Origin: Owenia fusiformis
Lineage: Eukaryota > Annelida > Polychaeta > Sabellida > Oweniidae
Length of the DNA: 64,000 nucleotides
Direction of reading: 5' to 3'
NCBI GenBank assembly: GCA_903813345.2
Contig: CAIIXF020000002.1
Span: 11,058,150-11,122,149 of the forward strand
The notes below the pieces were generated by a model. That model had not been told where the DNA came from and made no database searches. It was given only the letters and a program-made list of their open reading frames with translations. Shown piece after piece: positions 53,301 to 64,000 of the stretch (its first letter is position 1; each line of letters begins with the position of its first letter). A program made the translations under genes and the position numbers.

Positions 53301-56300
53301 AGAATTTGCTATTGACGCAAAACGCCAGACGCCGAACTCCAGACGTCAGACGCCGAACATTTCCACATTTCGTTGGACTATATGCAGAATAACATAATTG
53401 ATAGTGACATAATAAGGAACATACAGACATTAAAGAATACAAACAGTAAAATCCAATGTACACCAATGAGACAATGCCAGTGTGCTCCTTGACTCTGCTA
53501 TTTTTGTAATATAGGCGAGTCATTTAATTATTACCATGGTTATTCGTTTTTGATCGTATCTTGAATTATATTCTATCAAATATAGCCATCTCGAGCAACA
53601 ACAATGCCCCATTTGCGTACGATTAGTAGGGAGGTTTAACGGCACATGTTTTAAAGAGAAGTGTACGTAAACGTGTAAAATTGCAATCTTCAGAGAACTA
53701 GTTCTTGTCTTCAACGTCTTTATTTGCATGAATGATTACTATACAAAGGTATCAGTTAAACTGTTTTAATTGGGTCTTTGTATAAGTCAATCCAGAACGG
53801 AACTATAGTTCCCAGGGGTCATTTCACGTTTACGTTCGCCATTTCTAAAATACGTGTAGGTTAAGCTCCCTATTAAAATAGCACTTCTTTGAACGAGATT
53901 TTTCTTATTTGAGAGAACATTTTGACGATATATGCGCTACCATTGATAGCTCGGATAGCTGGCTCGTTTATTGGAATTGACACTCAAAGCAATGCTATTT
54001 AACGTTTTCGAAATATTTAAAAAATAAAACAGTATAACTCCTTAGCATAAATTTTAAGCTGCAGCAAAGAATGAATCGAGTGAAGTGCATTGACATTTTC
54101 TGTACTTAAAGATGAACCTTAACAACATGTAGCTTAACTAAATTGGTACAGTTAGACTTTTCTTTGCTGACACTTTAATCATTCCATACCTTCGGCTGTA
54201 TCATCAAGTTCCTTTATCAAACATTCAGATTGTACAGATAATCAGATATACATAGGCCTTCATGCTTATCAGACATTCTTATTAGCTCATCATGTCATAG
54301 CCTAATATGTATAATTATCCTATGCCAAGAAGAGTTTTAGGGAGATAAGTTGGTAAGATATATCCCGTATCCTGATTTTGAGGTTTCCATATCCAGAACC
54401 TCCATATCTCCCGCCATATCTCCCGCTTCGGTGCATATCTTCCCGCTTCCGGTAAGTAGTGGAAATGCAATAAAATGACTTTGCATATGAATGATTTGTT
54501 TATTTTTACACCTTGTACTATTGAAATGGCCATATGCCCTTGAAAACTCTACTTGGTATAGGATAAAGCAGTTATGTACGGTCGGTTTGGATATTGGGTT
54601 CATCCCTGTGAGATATGCACATCTCCCTACGGTCCCTCAGGTAGATATGCATATCTCCCTCTGGACCTGTATATGATGTGATTGCTTTTGCCTGCATTGG
54701 AACAACTTTACCGCGCAAATAGTGTACATGTAACATTTTATGTTATACTGTTGTAATCCGATTTTGTACGTCGGATTCATCCATGTTGTCTTGCTCTGAA
54801 AGATAAGTGACCAGGCAGTGTAGCGCTTTATGAACAATATGGTTATTCTTTTTAACTCTTACATATATAATCATGTATATCGTGTAAAACGTAATCGGTC
54901 GTATGTGACCAGAACGGTGGAAATAAGATCATTAAATGTAGACACTATCACAGAAAGAATAGTTGCCTCGTTGCAAGTCAAACATTGCCTCGTTTCATCG
55001 TTACAAAATGTAGACAGGTGCCTCGTTTCCTAAGTGAGAGAATTCAAATGTAAATATCTCAGCAATGTCAGTATTGATTTCTAATTTGCAATCATATTAT
55101 AAAACCGGAACTTATAAACTATTTACTTGCCAAATATTTAGTTTTAATTTGAAGGATAAAAGCACGAAAATTGTAAAAAACAAAAATCTTACCGAATGAA
55201 ATTTTTTCACGCGCCGCCATTTTGATACGAGGCAAAACCTCCCTCGTTTCCAGTTCATCCCCAGTGCTGATAGCGTAGGTATTATGGAAATCTCGAAACC
55301 GTTGAATAACTCTGCATAATATCAGCGCAGGTGTATTGGATTGTACAAGGCGGTAATAATTCAAGATCAGATAAGTAAAAAATACCGACTTGGGCAAGGC
55401 TAAATTGTTCTGTGAGTACAAAGAAATTCAAAATAGCATGTCAAAAGATCCAACACCGGAGCAATGCAATGAGACCTCCATGGTGTTTGTACCAGCTATC
55501 AGCTCATAGCATCTGTTAATTAGTCAAAATAGCTTATCTGCGTGTCATGTCAAATGAATTTGTTATATTCTTTCGAAATATCTAAAATCCATTCATTTTC
55601 AAAATCATTAATGTGATATTGTTAGAATAAATACAGAAAAAGTATTTTTGCTTGGAAATGGATTAATAGGTGATCTTTAAATCGATATTGCTCACATAAA
55701 CATACTCCAAATTCACACACAATGTGACAAATCTCTTACATATTCACTATTATTCTGCTATTCACACTAGCAGAAGATATCAAAGTGTCTCATCTAAAGT
55801 TTTCAGAGAATTCGGCTTTTCTATTGCTGGGAAATTACTTGTCAAATTGCTTCCCATTTTTGGAGCAAACGCTATGAAGTTAATTATTGCAGTGGTCCGG
55901 AATGGGATTTTTAGACATACTATTTTGAATATCTTAATGCTCACATAACATTTACTTGATCTTTTTCATATTTTTGTATCTTGCTGATGATACTCTTGAG
56001 CTACTTTGTATACATTTTGATTGAATTTGATTCATCATTTGCCGAGCAAATACTTTTCAAAAAGTGTCTCATTTTTGGGACACCCGATATATTTACAATT
56101 AGCTGTCTAGTTTGTTTAATGTTCTCCATGTTCTTCTTCGGACCACTAATTTATGAACAAATTCAATATTGCAGAATAAGATTTCTGTCATTATTCTAGC
56201 ACTCGCCGAGTGGTGTGCTGGTCTGAATGAGTTAAATCCTCCAACAGATATTACTGTCGAAGCCAAAGAGAATAGAGCATTGGTAGATAATGAACGAGGT

Positions 56301-59300
56301 GCTGTAGGACGAGTTAAGCGTGAAGGCCATGCGAATGCCAAAGCGGGTACGAATTAAAACATAAATTAAGTATTGAATTGGTCCAATAAATAATCTATTC
56401 CAGCCCCATTTGTCACTACTGCACGCACATGCGATTTAACATCTTTAGACAGTCAGGTGACCAATATTAATGTTAACAAACTCTTATCATCATGATCATT
56501 GATATGATATGATATGATATATGATATGATATGATATGATATGATTTAGCCTTTTTGGCTTTTATAAGTATATGATTGTTACATCCTTAAAATCACCTTT
56601 TAAAGGTTACTTACTTCGACTCTAAAATTGGAAAATAGACGACACAAAATTAGAGGAGTCATTCCAGTTAAAAAAGATATGATAATAACATTTGATGAAG
56701 TAGAATTTTTTTCTGAAAATTGTGCGCTATGCTTAGCTACGTCTTTTGATTTAAAAACTAATTTTTACTTATCAACATCACATAAACCACAGAGGAAGGT
56801 ACGGAAAGTGATGAAGATGATACAGATAGCACAGTTGACAAGGAACAGCTACTGGAGAAGATGCATGAAATTTGTACAGCTTTGAACAACCTTGAATTCA
56901 TCGGCGCTCAAGTAAGACAAAAAGTGATAAAGAATTGAAATTATGGTATTGACGCTCTCAATGGTTCTTCGCATGCTCATTCATTATCGCTGTAATGGTC
57001 TATTTCATTTTATAATATATTGATCTATGCTGATGACACATCAGTATACTGTCAAGTCAAGTAACTTAGTCAAAAGAAATCTTGGGGATATGGCCTCAAT
57101 TTCTAAATTTCCACTTTGTCCCTGTATACCCCTACTTCAAAAGATGTATGTTATTTGTCATTTTTCATTATGACCAACCATAAATGTATTTTTTCTTGTT
57201 TACACATAGAATGAACTTTCTGTTTTCGAATATTGAAATATGGTACTGCATTTATTTTTTTATGATATGGAGCAAACACATGCGTGTCAATTTACACTGT
57301 AATATCCTACATACTTATATACTTATAGTTTTGAAGAATAATCAAGAAAATCCTTATCAATCTTTCATCCTTGTCAAAGAACGTAAATGAGGATATTTTG
57401 AAAAACTAGCAACATGTTTCAAGTTCTTACAATTCTTGGTTAAAACAAATATTTTGATGTTGTGATTTCGAATGTAATATCCTAATTTGTTGATATTTGT
57501 GAATTTTTTCTTTTCACAGAACCTTGCCTTGTTCGTGATGCACGAAAAGTGTATTGTTAATACTTGACGTCGTTCGGATATTTGGATGTGATTTACGTTT
57601 TCGTTAATCTTCAACCACTGTAACTTCCAACTTAATTTTTGAAAGTCAAATATGATAGTCATGAATTGATATTTAAGTCACACGTTGATGCATACATCAT
57701 ATGTGTACATTAACTGTCGAATACATGCCGACTTACATTTATATAAATATCCACAGTTGACTCAGATTATGAATTCTCGAAACAATTTATTATATAACCT
57801 GGTGAGTTTCATTTTAATTTATACATATGGTATGGAATTTGAGTATGATATTAGTCGAGGCTTAAACAAAGCAATGAAATAGCATAAAACCTTTTGTGAA
57901 AATTCGAACGATTTTTTAAGAATCCTCCTTCAAAGTGTTACCAAAGTGCTCCCTGGGAGTGGAAATTTCGTCTTGTGCAATCAAAATAATAGCGGGTGGT
58001 TTGAATTTTTGTTTGAGTTTATAGCTTATATCTATGAATTAAAAAACATATCGCCTCAATGAGAGGTAATATTTTGGTAGATTTTGGCGATCTATCATTA
58101 TAAAAGGCTAAATATTGTGCAAAAACAGGAGTTGACACGCTTACATTTGAAATTGAAATTTCCTACATACTTGTCGACCCATGTTTAAAAGTCATGAAAA
58201 CAAGGTTGAACATAAAACATTGACCCAGTTACTGTCTATTTAGCATGGGATCACGAAGGGAAATATTATTAATGACTTAAATCTTTGACGGTAAAGTTGT
58301 ATTCCAAGAAACTAATCAATAATGAAATGCAAAATGTTCAATTTTGTTTTTCAATTATGAAAAATGCCACCTGTAGAGATCAACGTTTACAAAATTATTT
58401 GAAACGGAGATATGCGTTGGCATGTGTCAGGGAGTAAATAAGAAGAATATGCTTATGATTCTATATCTTGTTCCTTAAGGAATTTGTTAAGGAGCGGTAT
58501 ATCTTCACGTACTTTTATCATCCCGAACATTTCGAACTCTTATTTCGAGAACGCTTTGTTGATAATGGATTCGAGATTTACTCAAAATGAATACTTTAAA
58601 ATGTGTATAATCATCTTAATAACCACCTCACAAATTATTTTGGAAATCAAAGATGTACGATTGTTGAGATTTTTATTTTCGAATGTTGACTTAGTTACTC
58701 GACTTGACTGTATATTACCCCTTTGATCCATCTGATCCTAACATACATACAATCAATCATGATCTTTGAATATCAAAAATGGAAACTAGATTTCAAACCC
58801 GAAAAAAAACAGAGGAAGATATTTTTCAAAGCCAGCGCGGTGTACTTCCTACTCCGCCGTCAACTTAAGCCAAACTTGAAAATGGGGAAATTAAAAGGAA
58901 TATTATTCATAAGCATCTAGGGTATACTTTTGATTATCTTCTTTCCGACAAAAATCATATATAAATTGACATTGTCAAAAGAGTACAAAAACTGCAGTGC
59001 TTAATCCATTGAAGACACTTACATCAAAAATTAACATTTGGAGACAATGTACAACTCATTCATTAGGCCTCATTTTTATTACGCAGACATTCTTTATCAT
59101 TCATCAACTCAAGCACTGATCAATATCCCTAGCAAGTTATATTACCAGGCTGCATTATTGTGTTCTGGGTGTCTCCATGGCTCTGATACAGGTAAAGTTA
59201 TGGGGGGTCTTAAACTGGTCCACACTATCCCAAAGGAGGGAACAACACATTCTTAACTTTATGTACAAAGTAATCAGAAATCAGGTACCGTCTTATGTAT

Positions 59301-60880
59301 CTTCAATATTTGAAGAATTCAAAAATCCAGCTCCCAAAAGAACAAGCAATACAGAGGTACACCAAATTCCTATAAGGTCAACTGCCCAATTTATTAAATC
59401 CCCTATTCCTAATGCAATATCACTGTGAAACAAATTACCTAAACCTCTTTTAGAATATGCTTTAAAATTTTCCCTACCATCGTCCAAAATAATGTAACAA
59501 ACACTTTCTGCCCAAGAGAATATAATCAATTCATCGTCCCTAATCAATTTAACTGGGTTTCATGAAATCACTTTCAAAAGAGCTCGTGTAGATTAATTTT
59601 TGTAAGAAAGACTTTTTGCACACCAATTTACTTTTATATACTAAGATAATAAGACTTAAATAAGATAAGCCAACTAACAAACATGGATGATAAACTTAAT
59701 TTTTATATGGTGACGATACATTATCCTTAGCAGAACTAAGTAAACTTCTTATCATCGCCAGCAATTTTCTCCATGACATCAAGAGATAGCAAAGAGGCCT
59801 CGTCTAAGCCCTGGCGAACCCATAATATATTTATTTTGTTTTTACCACATCTACTTGGCACCAACCCCTCTGGTCCCTCGGTTACCATTCGATGCACGGT
59901 CGTCCTCAAACAGCTAAATATTATACTTATTAACTTTTTACATGTAAGTGATGGCCAACCTATAATGCCAATATGGCGATTGGCGGCCGAAAATGTATTG
60001 ACTTTTCCTCAATAAAGTTTATGCTATACAAAATCATATGAGAGTGAAATCATTTCTATTTAATTTCTACGAATCCTATTCACAAAAGCCTTTGATTTCC
60101 TAATAATGGTATTTCTTCCTAATCCAATAGAATAGAGTTTTGATGTAATTTAAGTATTGGATTATGAAATAATGTTTCCTTGTATGTATCTGTTTTGGGA
60201 TAACAATGCCTTTCTGTTAATGTATTATATAGTCATATCAATTTCTCTTTCAAGTAATGTACCTTCCCATGTATTAAATACTAGTATATAGTTAAAAAAG
60301 TGACATTAAATTCATTCTTTCACTACAATATCCATAAATTATTCCCCTTTATTTATATTACAAATATTTTCAGATTGAGACCAATGAGTTAAAGGAAGAA
60401 ATAGCTTACGGATTGAAAAGATCCAACCAACCTGATGCGCTATTAACTGAACAAAAGAGGATACTTGCATCTCAAACAACGCCCCAAACTGGGCCAACAG
60501 TAAAACCTTGGACAACTCCTCGCCCTATGTCAACCGTTACACATTGGAGAACGCAACGTTCTACAGTAAGACCTTGGACAACTCCTCGCCCTACGTCAAC
60601 CGTTACACTTTGGAGAACGCAACGCTCTACAGTAAGACCTTGGACAACTCCTCGCCCTACGTCAACCGTTACACTTTGGAGAACGCAACGCTCTACAGTA
60701 AGACCTTGGACAAGTCAGTTTCAAGGGCCAACAGCAACACCTGGAACATCAGCAGCTCCATCTGTCCGTAGTTTCCTGAATATTGAAGAAAAGGAAGACC
60801 TAACGAAGGAGTTGCAAGATGAAGTAATTGCATTGTTTAAAGAACTCGGCAGTGTCGAGCCGATCGACGGACAGAGTTAA
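50121..60880 (+). CDS. Unrecognised secreted protein with Thr/Pro/Trp repeats (six exons)
   Basis: Join: 50121-50303, 50965-51373, 56200-56346, 56793-56911, 57757-57801, 60374-60880. The sum is 1410 nt, all phases agree, and it predicts 469 residues. Residues 1-21 are a signal peptide (MAKTSLLLVTCTTVLISHVLS) with likely cleavage before LPLNV. Residues 62-197 are very acidic. Basic sites (VKREG, GLKRSN, EQKRIL) could be cut by proprotein convertases. Residues about 343-408 are three 22-residue repeats with PWTTPRP and LWRTQRS. No known domain. It could be an extracellular matrix protein or a peptide precursor; I cannot decide. The start is chosen because ATGG follows CAAG, a good initiation context, and opens the signal peptide. 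Confidence 0.65.
50965..51373 (+). CDS. Gene 2 exon 2: acidic region
   Basis: The acceptor is ttatttgaag and the proposed donor GCTG|GTATAA; phase is 0 to 1. It begins EGPSPDLVKLIKENNLEELL and continues with many Asp/Glu/Ser (SKEDLSDIDDVVSDGEV). If the donor is not used, the frame stops at 51388-51390, giving a short 202-residue isoform. Confidence 0.65.
51510..56086. mobile_element. 4.6-kb element with inverted ends in gene 2 intron 2
   Basis: The ends CGTGTCCAAAAAATGAGACAC (one gap from CGGGTGTCCCAAAAATGAGAC in reverse) match for about 50 bp inward. ATATATTT lies on both sides (51502-51509, 56087-56094). The AT-rich context leaves a TA target possible as well. It contains a second inverted pair at 51637 and 55403. 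Confidence 0.55.
51637..55403. mobile_element. Inner foldback element
   Basis: TTAGCCTTGCCCAAGTCGGT at 51637 is mirrored at 55384-55403. Long, nearly identical arms (about 52345-52605 and 55017-55270) include 'cctcgtatcaaaatggcggc' and repeated 'ggaaacgagg'. Between the arms (52606-55016) there is no gene I can support. Confidence 0.65.
56200..56346 (+). CDS. Gene 2 exon 3: dibasic region
   Basis: The acceptor is tcattattctag and the donor GCGG|GTACGA; phase is 1 to 1. It encodes LAEWCAGLNELNPPTDITVE and VDNERGAVGRVKREGHANAK, with a KR site after a Gly/Arg stretch. A second AG at 56174 would give the wrong phase. Confidence 0.55.
56505..56558. repeat. Pentanucleotide microsatellite
   Basis: About ten copies of atgat, in an intron of gene 2. 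Confidence 0.9.
56793..56911 (+). CDS. Gene 2 exon 4
   Basis: The acceptor is cataaaccacag and the donor GCTCAA|GTAAGA; phase is 1 to 0. It encodes EGTESDEDDTDSTVDKEQLL and MHEICTALNNLEFIGAQ, an acidic stretch then a short helix. Confidence 0.65.
56912..57756 (+). other. Intron of gene 2, no feature seen
   Basis: AT-rich intron. The small open frames on both strands resemble nothing known. Confidence 0.5.
57757..57801 (+). CDS. Gene 2 exon 5 (15-codon micro-exon)
   Basis: The acceptor is tatccacag and the donor CCTG|GTGAGT; phase is 0 to 0. It encodes LTQIMNSRNNLLYNL. The exon length is a multiple of three, so skipping it would also keep the frame, and it could be alternative. Confidence 0.45.
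58723..59640 (+). pseudogene. Decayed LINE reverse transcriptase 3' end
   Basis: Broken frames read HKHLGYTFDYLLSDKNHI (about 58906), MYNSFIRPHFYYADILYHSS (59044), then after a frameshift near 59190 LNWSTLSQRREQHILNFMYK and VPSYVSSIFEEF. This order (H-LG-xF, SxIRPHxxYAD, LGWxxLxxRRxxH, YK) is the C-terminal RT/thumb region of Jockey/CR1-type LINEs. Stops and frameshifts show it is dead. It lies in the last intron of gene 2. Confidence 0.8.
59641..60373 (+). other. Last intron of gene 2, with a retroelement tail
   Basis: 59957-60017 carries 'aacctataatgcca', 'ggcgattgg' and CAATAAAG. It matches the poly(A)-tailed fragment at 32868-32974 and so is probably the 3' end of the LINE upstream or of a relative. 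Nothing else stands out. Confidence 0.4.
60374..60880 (+). CDS. Gene 2 exon 6: repeat domain and C-terminus
   Basis: The acceptor is aaatattttcag, phase 0, stop TAA at 60878-60880. It encodes a dibasic stretch (YGLKRSNQ, EQKRIL), three 66-nt repeats, a Thr/Pro/Ala spacer, and a helical acidic C-terminus (NIEEKEDLTKELQDEVIALF). Many Thr and Ser next to Pro suggest O-glycosylation if the protein is secreted. Confidence 0.7.
   Translation: METNELKEEIAYGLKRSNQPDALLTEQKRILASQTTPQTGPTVKPWTTPRPMSTVTHWRTQRSTVRPWTTPRPTSTVTLWRTQRSTVRPWTTPRPTSTVTLWRTQRSTVRPWTSQFQGPTATPGTSAAPSVRSFLNIEEKEDLTKELQDEVIALFKELGSVEPIDGQS
60497..60712 (+). repeat. 66-bp coding minisatellite
   Basis: Copies at 60497-60562, 60563-60628 and 60629-60694, with a partial fourth from 60695. 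Copies two and three are identical at all 66 positions by eye; copy one differs at five. Each encodes TVRPWTTPRPTSTVTLWRTQ plus RS. The perfect identity implies recent expansion or gene conversion. Confidence 0.9.
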
Positions 60881-61275
60881 GATTTACAGAATGAGCAGGT
60901 TTAGTTGTTACATGTACGTTTTTGAAAGTATAGTTATTTTGTTCAACGCCATAGATACGGTTATTTGATTGGTATTTTCCTACAATAGTTATGCAGTTTG
61001 TTTGTATTTGAATTTGTCCACCCTTCACAGACAATTGCAAATCTTCCCCAGTTGCATTTTCAATTTATTTCAAATGAAATGCTATTAACAAACTGGCAAT
61101 TCTGAAGTCGCCAGCAGAAAGCTTTATATACAACGCCACTTTTTTCAAAATGCTATAACTTTTTAAATGTTTCTAACAAAATCATAATTAGCATACCAAA
61201 TGAAACTTGAGGTTGTTATCTAGCCATGGATCATGAATTGAACACTTTTACTTGAATAAAGTATGTCACCGGCAT

Positions 61276-61421
61276 CTCACTTAAACATGTCACCATGGTC
61301 TGCCATGAGAAATAAGCATAATGTTCCTGAATTGATATGGCCTGATGATCGCCAAGCTTATAGCCCTGATGCAAACCCCAGTGAGTATAGGGTATGGGAA
61401 GGTATCCAGCAAGGCAACTAA
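61276..61421 (+). pseudogene. Tc1/mariner transposase C-terminal fragment
   Basis: The frame reads NVPELIWPDDRQAYSPDANP and SEYRVWEGIQQGN, then TAA. WP...YSPDxNPxEYxxW is the third catalytic motif of Tc1/mariner transposases. Nothing upstream continues it, so it is a fragment. Confidence 0.7.
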
Positions 61422-61780
61422 AACTAAAATATATCATCAAATAGGGTGGCGGACCAATTGAACTCCTCTTTTAAATCAAATATAATCCAAGTTGAAGGAC
61501 TTTTTACATTCAATTATTGCTTAGAACCCCTGGCACTATATAACTCCAAAATTTGGGGTATGTAGGTTGGAAAATAAAAAAGTTGTGGTCATGAATTGAA
61601 TGCAGGAGAAAAAGTTTATTTGAAGATGTTATGAATGGCACTAGCCCGCTCAGTTCGTGTAAAACTAGAATATCCGTACCAGACAAGTGAAATAGGTCCA
61701 AATGATCACGCTCTTACAAAGTTTTGACAACTTTTCCATTTTTAACGATTTGATGAATGTAAACAAAGGAAGTAACTTTG

Positions 61781-62082
61781 CTAAAGCCTAACATATACCA
61801 ATACGGAACGGTGGGACCTCCATTGATTTTGACATTGGGTGGGACCTCATGGAAATCCGTTGAACTTCATTGAGCTAACTTGGGATCAAAATGACCTTGA
61901 CAAAACCTTCTAAACAAAATTACATCATTTCCGTGGGACTCAATGGGATATGGAGGGACTCGATGAGACTCAATGGGGCAAAGTTAACAAGGTCTCTTGG
62001 GACATTGTGGGACTCAATATGGCATGGTGGGACTTGATGGGTCGAGTGGGATTTTGTACCATTGGAATATGTTGGCCTTAGG
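61781..62082. mobile_element. TIR element with GTGGGACTC repeats
   Basis: The ends 'ctaaagcctaacatata' and 'cctaaggccaacatatt' (reverse) form an imperfect TIR. Between them about a dozen variants of 'gtgggactcaatggg' repeat. Confidence 0.5.
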
Positions 62083-63266
62083 ACCAAACTCGCGTAATGT
62101 AACATATCATATAAGTAATGTAGACAAACCCAATGCCACGGAACTGATCACTGTCTTTGAGAGAATGTAAAACACTATTATTTCCTTTGGCTTCAGGTTT
62201 CTACAACTAAACAATTTATGACACATATAATACTTATACACCCCCTCCATAAGGTTGGCAACTGCAAGTTTTCATATGATTACATATTAAGGTCTGTCAA
62301 TGTTTGAACCTTGATTTTGTTCCTTATTGCTTTATTCCAAAAGCTTGATGTCTTGTTTAAAATTGCCAAACAGCATGAAAAACTTTAATAAGTGATTTAA
62401 AGGGGGACTTCCAGTTACAAAACTTATGATGGGAGTGTAATATAACACATTATCATCATAATTCATTCTTAACATACCATAACTACATGATAGAATGGCA
62501 TCTGAAATACAATTTTGAAAAATGTTAATGTGAAAAGTACACAATCACATACATGTATTTCCTATTGTTGACCACACATACCCTAAACGGTTTTATGGGG
62601 TATGGCAATGATAAACTGTAAAAAATATAAAATGGTAGATAATGAATATGTTTAGCATATCATGATGTCACAAATAGTGTTAAGATTTATTTAGAATAAC
62701 ACTTTTTGCTATAATGATACACACTTTCTATTTGACCCTAGCAAAAAGTTCAACAACTGAAGTGTTATGTGCCACGCCCCCTTTCTTGAATTTTTAGGGG
62801 AAGGTAAAGAGAAAAATCAGAAAAATAGATACTTGTACTTTTTGTTGAAACTAATTCAAGAAATATTTGCTAACATCATCAGTGAAGTTTTAAATCAGGT
62901 TTTATACACCATAGGCCCTTACTGTTTTTTAAACGACTGATTAACTATCGACTGATTAAGAAATTTTGAAGAGAAATTATGTACTTTTAGGGACAAATTA
63001 TCCCATACCTCGACCAAATTTTGTAGGTTAAGACCCAAACTTTCAGGAATTCTTCATACATGCCTTATTGATATATTGACAATGTTTCATTATAATTGCA
63101 ACATCCAGAAATGAGATATTGAGTAGTTTCAAGCATATGGTCAAACTCCGACTCGAAAATAATAAAATTTGCTGACTCAGCACTTTTGAGCCTGCTTTGC
63201 AAGGGTTCACAAACTTTTTTTTACATGCCTTGGGGTCCCCTACAAGAATCTAAAGTCAAATTGAAT
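62083..63266. other. Intergenic, no supported feature
   Basis: I see no gene, element boundary or clear repeat. Confidence 0.4.
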
Positions 63267-63790
63267 CTAGGTGTTTTGGACACAAATCGCCTTGGCCGTA
63301 GCACTACTACTGCGCTCAAGGGCTTCGCAGCAATCTCTGTATCGAGTCGCTGACCGGATCTGCCGTTCGTAGGGGGAATGCCATCCAATTTCTGCTCTCA
63401 CTGCAAGGTTTGTGGTGTATTTCCCAACTCCAAGAAAAATTCTACATGCTCTGTGTAACACTACATTAATGCAGGAATGCTGCTAAAGTCCCCATACCTC
63501 AGCACCGTATTCCAGTATTGGTCGCACTAGGCAATCGTATAATCTCGTGCAGCACAAAGAGAGGCCTACAAATGACTTATACTTTGCTGTTAAAAGACCC
63601 AACGCACGACTGGCAGATTGAGCTATTGCTTTCGCCATCAGAGAATAAACCATGTGTTCGTTGAAACTGAGTCCAACATATCTGTACGACGGTTTAACGT
63701 TGATGTCATGATTATCAAATTTAAATGCGAAGTTAGTTTGGGGTATGGTCGAAAGTGCACCACATTCGTTTTCGAAGTATATGTAGCGAC
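63267..63790 (-). pseudogene. LINE reverse transcriptase C-terminal fragment
   Basis: On the minus strand the frame reads INVKPSYRYVGLSFNEHM, CTRLYDCLVRPILEYGAEVW, then a TAG, then LHRACRIFLGVGKYTTNLAV and GWHSPYERQIRSATRY. This is the end of an RT domain (YxxLVRPxLEYGxxVW) and the following region of a CR1-type LINE. An in-frame stop and truncation show decay. It is a different LINE lineage from 58723-59640. Confidence 0.8.
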
Positions 63791-64000
63791 CCGGGGTTGG
63801 CTAGTCATATTTTACTCTTAAATGGAATGCCAACCTTTCACCCGGTGTCGCTACTTCCCTTCCGCTCCAGAGCGCGAATAGTTCCGCTGCAGGGTCAGGG
63901 TAATACATGTAGTTACTTGAGCTAGATAGCTTTTGTATCGGGACAACTATTTTGCAAGGTTTTTTAATGTAAATCATTTTGTTAGGTAAATACTTTTTGT

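Noticed and set aside
53170-53523. 117-codon minus-strand frame
   Set aside because: Lies between the arms of a foldback element. It has a phrase from repeated 'agacgccgaac' words and no recognisable domain or splice context.
56174-56199. Alternative acceptor for gene 2 exon 3 at attgcag
   Set aside because: It would need a phase-0 donor. Exon 2 ends in phase 1, which fits the acceptor at 56199.
1-64000. tRNA or rRNA genes and bacterial-style operons
   Set aside because: I looked for cloverleaf, rRNA-like and operon patterns by eye and found none I could support.

Overview
This is AT-rich, intron-rich, repeat-rich eukaryotic DNA. GT-AG introns, interleaved transposons and the gene families point to a metazoan. 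The abundant Helitron/Helentron-like repeats, (CCGT)n tracts and mariner MITEs fit a marine invertebrate such as a mollusc, echinoderm or hemichordate, but I cannot name the species. Nothing looks bacterial or viral.

Two protein-coding genes can be reconstructed by hand, both on the + strand. Gene 1 (3252-37568, 5' end outside the window) is a TRIM2/TRIM3/TRIM71-type protein. It runs coiled coil, filamin (Ig-FLMN) repeat, long disordered basic/acidic linker, then an NHL beta-propeller. I place 15 exons. All their phases agree, and the summed length is 3720 nt (1239 codons plus stop). The RING and B-box exons should lie to the left. Its filamin part has been duplicated: an unequal exchange made a chimeric exon (5053-5427), so the gene can encode two filamin repeats in tandem. 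The exon for the second repeat is split by a nested transposon whose target-site duplication may supply the splice donor.

Gene 2 (50121-60880, six exons, 469 codons plus stop) encodes a secreted or secretory-pathway protein that I do not recognise. It has a signal peptide, an acidic middle, several dibasic sites and 22-residue Thr/Pro/Trp/Arg repeats. Its second intron holds a 4.6-kb inverted-repeat element.

The remaining DNA is mostly mobile elements, many with visible ends and target-site duplications. 1-2952 holds tandem Helitron-like elements. 6334-8344 is a TIR element with a second one inside it. 9458-17715 is a nest five elements deep, whose outermost ends (CACGGTG, 5-bp duplication) recall Transib/RAG-type elements. 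23818-28240 holds mariner-type elements in an AT-rich repeat. 30065-37325 is a cluster of Helentron/HINE-like elements with 5' palindromes and 130-165-bp internal tandem repeats, all in the last intron of gene 1. 39330-49726 is intergenic and holds TTAA, foldback and TTA-flanked elements plus LINE debris. 58.7-59.6 kb and 63.3-63.8 kb are decayed LINE 3' ends. Internal copies of gene-1 sequence (exon 2 fragments, a 65-bp copy of a splice donor, repeats resembling the last codons) suggest that local tandem duplication is frequent at this locus.
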